A DNA stretch of 64,000 bases from Acinetobacter nectaris CIP 110549 (lineage in GTDB: Bacteria > Pseudomonadota > Gammaproteobacteria > Pseudomonadales > Moraxellaceae): the NCBI RefSeq assembly GCF_000488215.1, contig NZ_KI530723.1, positions 284,308 to 348,307 on the forward strand, read 5' to 3'. The notes beneath the pieces were generated by a model, which did not search any database, was not told where the DNA came from, and saw only the letters and a program-made list of their open reading frames with translations. Shown here one piece after another: positions 57,530 to 64,000 of the stretch (its first letter is position 1; each line of letters starts with the position of its first letter). Both the position numbers and the translations under genes were made by a program.

Positions 57530-60500
57530 ATGAATAGTCTGCTCATCATTGGCACACTCATCTTATATATTTCCATACTGTTTATCTGTGCCATATTTGG
57601 TGAAAAGTATGCCATGCATCTAAGCGCAAAACGCAGGATGTTGCTGTTTAGTTTAACACTTGGGGTGTACTGTTCTTCTTGGACATTTTATGGTGGTGTC
57701 GGCGAAGCTGTAAGGCATGGTATTAACTATTTACCCATTTATTTAGGGCCACTTTTTTTTATTAGTTTTGGCTATTATATTTGGCGAAGAATTGGAAAAA
57801 TTCGACAATATCACTCTATCGCATCTATTTCAGATTTTATTTCAGCCCGATATGGTAAAAGCGGTGCCCTTGCTGCAATGGTTACTATACTTTCTGTTGT
57901 CGGTACTGTGCCTTATCTTGCACTCCAACTTAGAGCAATTTCTTTAAGTACAGTCGCGATCTTGCCCGAAACTGCTTCTGTTCACCTGACCACTAATATT
58001 GTACTTTGCCTGACCACCATTATGGTCATGCTTTCCATGGTGTTTAGTACACGTCAGGTCTCAAATACAGAGCAGCATGCAGGACTCATGCTTGCTGTTG
58101 CCATTGAATCTTTTGTGAAAATTTTTGCCTTACTGTGCGTTGCCTTATTTTTTATATTTATGCATCCGAACAGCTTGAGCTTACTGTCACACGACTTAAA
58201 GCAACAGTATGCAAATATGCAAATATCAGGCGTACCTGAGACATTTTGGACACAAACCATATTAGCAGCCCTCGCTATGATCTGCCTACCTCGCCAGTTT
58301 CATGTAGCCGTCGTTGAACTTAGAGATGAGCAACATATTAAAGGTGCTCGAAAGTGGTTTTCAATTTATTTAATTCTAACGGCGATAGCTATTTTTCCTA
58401 TCGCAAGTTGGGCATTACATTCAGATATTAGTTTATTTGGTATTCCTGATATTGCTGTGCTCACACTGCCATTAAACTATCAGCATGAATGGCTAGCACT
58501 TCTTGCATTTCTTGGTGGATTTTCAGCATCGACAGGGATGCTGCTTGTTTCCTCTGTCGCAATCTCTACTATGCTAAGCAATGACTTAATTATGCCTGCA
58601 ATGTGGCGATTAGGTATTATTTCTCGACATGATGAACGCTTACCATCTGTACTCAAAATCGCACGGCGTATTTCCATTATTTTTGTAATGGCACTCGGCT
58701 TCCTTTTCTATCATGTATTTGACAGTGTTGACCAACTTTCAATTTTAGGCTTGCTGGCTTTTACTGCTGTTGCACAGTTCTCCCCTGCGCTTATTGGAGG
58801 CTTGTATTGGCGTGGAGGCAGTAAACAAGGTGTCTATGCCGGACTAATTGCTGGCTTTATGATGTGGGGCTATACCCTATTATTACCAACCATTTTAAAA
58901 CATGTCTCTCCTGCACAATTCTCATTAGATCATCGTATTTTAACAGACGGTTTATTAGGAATTCATATTCTTCGCCCTGAAGCATTATTTGGTTTTTCTT
59001 CACTTTCCCCACTCACACATGGTGTACTTTGGTCACTTGGCCTCAATGTTTTACTATATGTTTGGGTATCGCGTATTTATCGCCCTAGCCTTGCAGAGCA
59101 GATTCAAGCAGAAAGTTTCTTTTACTATGAAACCAAGGTTTTACCCTCACAACAACAAGCAGATGATGCCAATTATTTTAATACCGATAGTCATCGACTC
59201 AAGGTCGCAGATTTATTGGCACTTGCAGGAAGAGTCACAGGCGAAAAACAAGCACAACTTGCTTTTGATAAGTTTGCAAAGCGCTATCATCTCGTTTTGA
59301 ATCCAAATCATATTGCTAATGGTATTTGGTGGCGATTTACCGAACAATACCTTGCCAGTACCATTGGTGCAGCTTCTGCACGAACACTATTAAAGACAGC
59401 ACTCGTCAACAATGGGTTAGGCGTTGCTCAAGTTGCAAATATTCTTGACCAAGCCTCTCAGTGGCAACGCTTTAGCCAAAACCTACTAATGACCATGATT
59501 GATCATATGGCACAGGGTGTCAGTGTCGTAGATGCAAATATGTGTCTTGTTGCATGGAATACTCAATACCTGACATTGTTTGGCTATCCACAAGAGCTCG
59601 TATATGTTGGTTGTCCTGTCGCAGACCTCATTCGTTATAATGCAGAGCGTGGTGAATGTGGCCCCGGCCCTATCGAAGAGCATGTTCGTAAACGCATTCA
59701 CTGGATGAAAGTTGGAAGCCCTCATGAATATGAGCGCGTGCGTAAAGATGGAAAAGTCATTCAAATTCGTGGAAACCCCATTGAAGGCGGTGGCTTTGTA
59801 ACAACATTTGCAGATATTACTCCATTTAAGGAAGCCGAAGCTGTACTCGAAGCACGTGTAACCGAAAGAACAAAACAGCTAGAAACAGCACTGGCAGAAC
59901 AACAACTTGCACGTGAGCAAGCAGATACAGCAAATATGTCAAAAAGCCGTTTTATTGCTGCAGCAAGCCATGACCTTTTACAACCCATGCATGCTGCTCG
60001 TTTATTTAGTACCGCATTAGAACAAAGTATTCATCAAGAAGAGGATCGTAAGACCTTACAACAGCTCGATCGTGCCTTATATGGGGCAGAAAGTATGCTT
60101 TCAGCACTACTTGATATTGCGCGCCTTGAAGGTGGAACCATTCAACCGAAACGACAAGCCTATCCATTACATGATTTACTCAGCGATCTAAAAATGCAGT
60201 TTCAGTCAATTGCTGCTCAGCGTGGTATTAAGTTTCATGTACATGATGCCAAGTTTTGGATTGATACTGACCAACAATGGATTAGACGTATTATTCAAAA
60301 CTTTGTAAGCAATGCACTTCGCTATACCGCAAAAGGCAAAATTATCGTTGGTGTATTACGCAGTGCCTCACAACCTAACCATATTCGTATTGGTGTTTGG
60401 GATACAGGCCCCGGTATTTCTGAAACGCAAAGAAAGAAACTTTTTCAAGAGTTTGAACGATGTGGACATACTTCACCATGGGGTGAACAAGGCTTAGGGC

Positions 60501-61015
60501 TAGGGCTTGCAATTGTTCAACGCATGACACATATGCTCAACTATCCTGTCAATGTCTATACAGAAATTAATCAGGGTTCATGTTTCATGCTTGAGGTACC
60601 TATTACCGATGCGCCTAAGCAAGCAAGTATGGATTTACCAACTGTGAGTACACATCACCAAAACTACAAAATACTATGTTTGGATAATGATGAAGCAATT
60701 CTAGAAGGTATGGTCACACTGCTGACAAAGTGGGGCTATGAAGTCTTTAAAGCAAGAGAACCCGAAGAAGCCGAAGACATATTACAACGTGAAAACATTC
60801 AGGTTTGGCTCATTGATCAGCATCTAAATCATCACAAACGAGGTTTAGATTTTATTGAGAAAAATCGTCAACAGCATCAAGTTCCTATTGCCCTGATTAC
60901 TGCAGACTCTGACCCTGAACTTCCTCAACGACTCAAAGCACTCAATATCATGCTACTGCGAAAGCCTTTAAAACCTGCATCTATGCGTGCATGGATTTCA
61001 AGACTAAAAATATAG
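57530..61015 (+). CDS. crbS: CrbS-like hybrid sensor kinase with sodium/solute symporter domain
   Basis: 1161 residues. The first 520 residues are an SSS-type transporter domain with about 13 hydrophobic segments (RLLFSLTLG, SISDFISARYGKSG). A PAS segment follows (LLMTMIDHMAQGVSVVDANMCLVAWNTQYL), then the kinase with SHDLLQPMHAA (His near 814), an ATPase domain (GPGISETQRKKLFQEFE, LGLGLAIVQRM) and a receiver with Asp in VWLIDQHLNHH. This order is that of CrbS/MxtR, which with CrbR switches on acetyl-CoA synthetase and acetate use. It is convergent with its probable regulator. Confidence 0.88.
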   Translation: MNSLLIIGTLILYISILFICAIFGEKYAMHLSAKRRMLLFSLTLGVYCSSWTFYGGVGEAVRHGINYLPIYLGPLFFISFGYYIWRRIGKIRQYHSIASISDFISARYGKSGALAAMVTILSVVGTVPYLALQLRAISLSTVAILPETASVHLTTNIVLCLTTIMVMLSMVFSTRQVSNTEQHAGLMLAVAIESFVKIFALLCVALFFIFMHPNSLSLLSHDLKQQYANMQISGVPETFWTQTILAALAMICLPRQFHVAVVELRDEQHIKGARKWFSIYLILTAIAIFPIASWALHSDISLFGIPDIAVLTLPLNYQHEWLALLAFLGGFSASTGMLLVSSVAISTMLSNDLIMPAMWRLGIISRHDERLPSVLKIARRISIIFVMALGFLFYHVFDSVDQLSILGLLAFTAVAQFSPALIGGLYWRGGSKQGVYAGLIAGFMMWGYTLLLPTILKHVSPAQFSLDHRILTDGLLGIHILRPEALFGFSSLSPLTHGVLWSLGLNVLLYVWVSRIYRPSLAEQIQAESFFYYETKVLPSQQQADDANYFNTDSHRLKVADLLALAGRVTGEKQAQLAFDKFAKRYHLVLNPNHIANGIWWRFTEQYLASTIGAASARTLLKTALVNNGLGVAQVANILDQASQWQRFSQNLLMTMIDHMAQGVSVVDANMCLVAWNTQYLTLFGYPQELVYVGCPVADLIRYNAERGECGPGPIEEHVRKRIHWMKVGSPHEYERVRKDGKVIQIRGNPIEGGGFVTTFADITPFKEAEAVLEARVTERTKQLETALAEQQLAREQADTANMSKSRFIAAASHDLLQPMHAARLFSTALEQSIHQEEDRKTLQQLDRALYGAESMLSALLDIARLEGGTIQPKRQAYPLHDLLSDLKMQFQSIAAQRGIKFHVHDAKFWIDTDQQWIRRIIQNFVSNALRYTAKGKIIVGVLRSASQPNHIRIGVWDTGPGISETQRKKLFQEFERCGHTSPWGEQGLGLGLAIVQRMTHMLNYPVNVYTEINQGSCFMLEVPITDAPKQASMDLPTVSTHHQNYKILCLDNDEAILEGMVTLLTKWGYEVFKAREPEEAEDILQRENIQVWLIDQHLNHHKRGLDFIEKNRQQHQVPIALITADSDPELPQRLKALNIMLLRKPLKPASMRAWISRLKI

Positions 61016-61020
61016 TCTAT

Positions 61021-61051
61021 AAAAAAAGCGAGGTAAACCCTCGCTTTTTTT
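61021..61051. terminator. Bidirectional terminator between crbS and crbR
   Basis: AGCGAGG and CCTCGCT with A and T tracts on both sides form a classical two-way terminator. Confidence 0.9.
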
Positions 61052-61069
61052 ATGCTATACAATCACAGC

Positions 61070-61735
61070 TTATATTGTTTTTTCACTAATATTTAATGCA
61101 CTAATAGCAAGTACAGCTTGTGTACGGTTTTGTACATTCAACTTTCTAAAGATCGCAGTCACATGGGCTTTAATTGTTGCTTCAGACACATCTAAATCAT
61201 ATGCAATTTGTTTATTTAACAAACCTTCTGCAACCATCATCAATACACGGAATTGCTGTGGTGTGAGCGATTGGATACGCTCTGCCAATACCGTTTCATC
61301 ACTACTACAAGCATCATTAATATGGTGTGCAGATATATTTGCAGGAAGCCATATATCACCCTCTAATACCTGAGTAATGGCATCGCTAATATTGTCAGGA
61401 TTTGCAGACTTTGGAATATATCCCATTGCACCATGTGTAATTGCACGGCGAATCACGGAGGTTTCTTCATGTGCAGAAACCACTACAATTGGAATTGCTG
61501 GATACTGTGCGCGTACATGAACAAGCGCTGAAAATCCTGAAGCACCTGGTAAGTTCAAATCTAGTAATACAAGATCTGGTTCTGCACCACTTTCAAGATA
61601 TTCATAGAATTCTTTAACGGTTGCTTTTTCTTGAATTTGAGCTTGAGGTAGACCATGACGCACAGCTTGTATTAAAGCATGGCGAAATAAGGGGTGGTCA
61701 TCAACGATTAGTATATTCATAATACGTTTGGCCAT
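61070..61735 (-). CDS. crbR: CrbR-like LuxR-family response regulator
   Basis: 221 residues. The receiver domain has NILIVDDHPLFRHAL, the phospho-acceptor Asp in LVLLDLNLPGA and the Thr/Ser in VVSAHEE; the LuxR-type helix-turn-helix is LTPQQFRVLMMVAEGLLNKQIAYDLDVSEATIKAHVTAIFRKLNV. In related bacteria CrbR/ErdR activates acs on a signal from CrbS. The placement next to crbS supports this. The protein length is normal. Confidence 0.88.
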   Translation of the reverse strand: MAKRIMNILIVDDHPLFRHALIQAVRHGLPQAQIQEKATVKEFYEYLESGAEPDLVLLDLNLPGASGFSALVHVRAQYPAIPIVVVSAHEETSVIRRAITHGAMGYIPKSANPDNISDAITQVLEGDIWLPANISAHHINDACSSDETVLAERIQSLTPQQFRVLMMVAEGLLNKQIAYDLDVSEATIKAHVTAIFRKLNVQNRTQAVLAISALNISEKTI

Positions 61736-62125
61736 GTCCGTGTAATGTGTGCAAAATGCTGTCTTTACTATAAAAGTAAGTCAATCAATATTACAGATTT
61801 TTTACTATTTGTATCTACTTTTTAGCCTAAAATCATATTTTTTTTATCTGTTCTTTTTTTTTATTATAAAAAACATTAAAAATCAGTATCTTTTTAAAAA
61901 ATATTTTTTCTGATTTTTAATGAAAAGAGCAATATATTCACATATACAAATTTACTTGTATAAATAAAATACTACTAAATAAATAGAAAGTTGTGATTTT
62001 TTTTGCACTTTATTTATACATATTATAATAAATCTCATTTTCATATTGTTTATGTAATTAAAGAGTTAAAATTAGACATCGTTTAAGGCACAATATATTT
62101 AACTCTATCATTTTTGGAAAAAATT
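61736..62125. other. AT-rich spacer between crbR and mscS-like gene
   Basis: About 390 bases with several T and A tracts and no credible gene or repeat. It should contain the divergent promoters of the two flanking genes, but I cannot pick them with confidence. Confidence 0.4.
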
Positions 62126-63055
62126 GTGGCAGAACAAAATACGAACGCGATAACAAATGCAGGCAATAAAGCTGCAAACATGTTCGGTCAAAATGGGCAA
62201 TATCATGATGCCTATTTGACCATAGACCGTATCGTCAATAGCTTTTGGGAACGTGTTCCATACCTATGTATTGCGATTGTGGTATTCATTATCTTTTGGC
62301 TACTTTCAAAAGTCTTTAAAGTCTTTGTTGCCAAAGCATTATCAAACCGTCCTTATGCCAAACAAAACCTTGTACTCGTTCTTAACCGTGTAGGTAGTAC
62401 ATTTATTATTTTCTTTGGTTTCCTCATCGCACTGGTGATTGCTATTCCAGGCTTCACCCCAGGTCAGTTAATGAGTGCTTTAGGGATCGGTTCTGTCGCA
62501 ATCGGTTTTGCATTCAAAGATATCTTTCAAAATCTACTTTCAGGTATTCTTATTTTACTGAGCGAGCCTTTCCGTATTGGCGATGCAATCGTATGTAATG
62601 GCTTAGAAGGAACTGTCGAAGATATTCAGATTCGCGCAACAACTCTACGCTCATACGATGGTCGTCGTCTTGTGATTCCAAATGCAACCGTTTATACAAG
62701 TTCAATTACTGTTGTTACAGCATATACACAACGCCGTTGTGAATTTAATGTTGGTATTGGTTATACAGATGATATCCAAAAAGCCAAAGAAGTGATTCTT
62801 AAAATTTTAACAGATAACAAGAACGTACTAAATCAGCCTGCAAGTATTGTCAATGTTAGTTCACTTGGCGATTTTGCAATTAACATTAATATTCGCTGGT
62901 GGATTGATACCAATAAAGTTGCAATTAACAACTCAATCAGTGAAATTCAAGAACTGGTCGTTGCTGAATTTGCGAAAAACAATATTAATATTCCATATCC
63001 AATTCAAGAACAAATTACGCAGGCACCTGCAAAATCACTTGAAACTCAAGTTTAA
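62126..63055 (+). CDS. MscS-type mechanosensitive channel
   Basis: About 309 residues from the GTG at 62126 (GGAAA six bases upstream; a TTG at 62114 would add four residues). There are three N-terminal helices, the last being the pore helix GQLMSALGIGSVAIGFAFKDIFQNLLSGI, then the beta domain with FRIGDAIVCNGLEGTVEDIQIRATTLRSYDGRRLVIPN. It opens under membrane tension to release solutes on hypo-osmotic shock. The C-terminus overlaps the convergent rsmE stop by 4 bases. Confidence 0.92.
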   Translation: MAEQNTNAITNAGNKAANMFGQNGQYHDAYLTIDRIVNSFWERVPYLCIAIVVFIIFWLLSKVFKVFVAKALSNRPYAKQNLVLVLNRVGSTFIIFFGFLIALVIAIPGFTPGQLMSALGIGSVAIGFAFKDIFQNLLSGILILLSEPFRIGDAIVCNGLEGTVEDIQIRATTLRSYDGRRLVIPNATVYTSSITVVTAYTQRRCEFNVGIGYTDDIQKAKEVILKILTDNKNVLNQPASIVNVSSLGDFAININIRWWIDTNKVAINNSISEIQELVVAEFAKNNINIPYPIQEQITQAPAKSLETQV

Positions 63056-63765
63056 TAAGCAGACAAACGCCCAAGTAAATAAGAAACCGCTGTTTCTGTT
63101 CTGAGTATACGGTTGCCGAGTTGAATGGCTTGGCAACCGTTTTTTATGAGTAAATCAATCTCATAAGGAATAAAGCCACCTTCGGGCCCAACAATAATAA
63201 TACCTTGCTCAGATGCAATATTTTTAGGTAGCTTATTTTCAATATATGGATGTGCCACATATGCCCAGTCTTTTTGCTGAATCAGTTCAGGTAAAACATC
63301 TTCAACAAATGGTTTAAAACGTTGGTAAAGTTGAATTTCAGGTGCGTAGGTATCACCTGCTTGCTCTAATCCCAAAGTTACATAGTCATCAAGTTGCTTT
63401 AAAAATGGACTTTGCCAATAACTTTTATCTACTCGAAAACTATGCAATAAAATAATTTTTTCCACACCTAAAGTGACACTATCCATAATTAAACGGCGCA
63501 ATACTTTCGGTCTAGGCAATGCAAGTACAAGCGTAATCGGACATTTTTCAGGAAGAGATACCTTTTCTAAGACTTTTATCTCTATTTCTGTTGTATTCAT
63601 TGCAATAATTTCAGCAATATAGCGTGCACCATTACGTATACCTACTTTTAAAGTATCTCCTACTTTGGCATTTAAATGCCCATAAATATGCGTAAGTTGT
63701 CTTTGCTCCCGAATAAACCACCTAGATTGATTCTGTTCAGATTCAGGCAATAAAATAATATTCAT
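63052..63765 (-). CDS. rsmE: RsmE, 16S rRNA m3U1498 methyltransferase
   Basis: 237 residues. RsmE methylates N3 of U1498 in the decoding region of 16S rRNA. The SPOUT fold is visible: PUA-like start (QSRWFIREQRQLTHIYGHLNAKVGDTLKV), LVLALPRPKVLRRLIMDSVTLGVEKIILLHS, the knot segment IIIVGPEGGFIPYEID and LGNRILRTETAVSYLLGRLSAY. The length is normal. Its ATG overlaps the waaA stop (ATGA), so the two are cotranscribed. Confidence 0.95.
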   Translation of the reverse strand: MNIILLPESEQNQSRWFIREQRQLTHIYGHLNAKVGDTLKVGIRNGARYIAEIIAMNTTEIEIKVLEKVSLPEKCPITLVLALPRPKVLRRLIMDSVTLGVEKIILLHSFRVDKSYWQSPFLKQLDDYVTLGLEQAGDTYAPEIQLYQRFKPFVEDVLPELIQQKDWAYVAHPYIENKLPKNIASEQGIIIVGPEGGFIPYEIDLLIKNGCQAIQLGNRILRTETAVSYLLGRLSAY

Positions 63766-64000
63766 AGAAATTGATCAATCAATTTGATATGGCGCGCGAC
63801 TGAACCTTGGTTTTTACAGAAAATCGTATTGGCTTGCTCAACCATTGCTTGTTGCTGTTGCTCATCGTTCAAAAGTGTATACAGTAACTCTGCAGCCTCT
63901 TCAGCCGACTGTACAACTTGCACACCTTTATTTTCCACAAACTCATCAACTAATGTTTGAAAATTAAAATAATTTTTACCGAGTATCGTTGCTATATTCA
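63762..64000 (-). CDS. waaA: WaaA, Kdo transferase, C-terminal end (truncated by the window)
   Basis: The minus strand encodes the last 78 or so residues of a glycosyltransferase: ILGKNYFNFQTLVDEFVENKGVQVV, then EEAAELLYTLLNDEQQQQAMVEQA and NQGSVARHIKLIDQFL. It matches the end of WaaA/KdtA, which adds Kdo to lipid A precursors at the inner membrane. The stop TGA overlaps the rsmE start, forming a coupled waaA-rsmE pair. The start lies outside the window. Confidence 0.75.
   Translation of the reverse strand, partial: NIATILGKNYFNFQTLVDEFVENKGVQVVQSAEEAAELLYTLLNDEQQQQAMVEQANTIFCKNQGSVARHIKLIDQFL

Overview
The window looks like an Acinetobacter chromosome segment. It is AT-rich. The porin at 3.7 kb matches the Acinetobacter Omp33-36 family in its signal peptide and first mature residues. 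The flanking genes (uvrA, a DedA protein, a BolA-family protein, CrbS/CrbR, rsmE, waaA) are ordinary gammaproteobacterial chromosome genes. The species cannot be set from the sequence alone.

Layout. (1) 1-8.3 kb is core-like: uvrA, the porin, an ion-channel-like protein, a lipoprotein, DedA, a glycine-rich lipoprotein broken at a run of ten C, a SirB-like membrane protein, a BolA-family protein and two identical tandem tRNA-Gly(GCC) genes. (2) About 8.3-46.7 kb is an accessory region bounded by an 83-bp direct repeat with one mismatch. The repeat covers the 3' half of the second tRNA-Gly and its terminator, with the intact tRNA at the integrase end. This is the normal signature of tRNA-targeted integration. 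(3) 46.8-48.4 kb is an HNH nuclease/methyltransferase pair abutting the distal repeat. It is paralogous to a pair inside the island. (4) 48.5-51.6 kb is a basic-amino-acid ABC importer. (5) 51.7-56.1 kb is a mixed stretch with two GNAT acetyltransferases, a signal-less levansucrase next to a phage-type holin, an S24 phage repressor and an Ogr/Delta zinc finger. (6) 56.2-64 kb is core-like: a Bcr/CflA-type transporter, the CrbS/CrbR two-component system, an MscS channel, rsmE and the 3' end of waaA.

Inside the island, the left arm (XRE repressor, AlpA-like excisionase, tyrosine integrase, DUF1376 protein, DnaC-like ATPase) resembles the regulatory and replication end of a phage satellite. It is followed by a methyltransferase-HNH-CoiA-like operon, then a tightly coupled three-gene tyrosine-recombinase module. 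The third protein of that module keeps the catalytic residues and the second has lost the tyrosine. Then comes a complete recC-recB-recD operon, which is unexpected inside att-bounded DNA. After this are a protein made of two tandem repeats, a 656-bp structure with 102-bp inverted repeats, and a run of a Cas2/SinR-like protein, a half-size HsdS, an HsdM with an altered catalytic motif, a sirtuin and several unknown genes. The last block is a complete type IC-like restriction system in the order hsdM-hsdS-prrC-hsdR. Its HsdS carries three TAEL repeats and its PrrC anticodon nuclease keeps the R...E...H catalytic triad.

Most of the accessory genes fit anti-phage defence: modification, restriction, tRNA cleavage on restriction failure, and NAD-linked enzymes. 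The best candidates for something undescribed are the duplicated methyltransferase/HNH module (with the CoiA-like partner in one copy), the Cas2-like/HsdS/HsdM/sirtuin run, the recombinase trio beside recBCD, and the holin-levansucrase operon.
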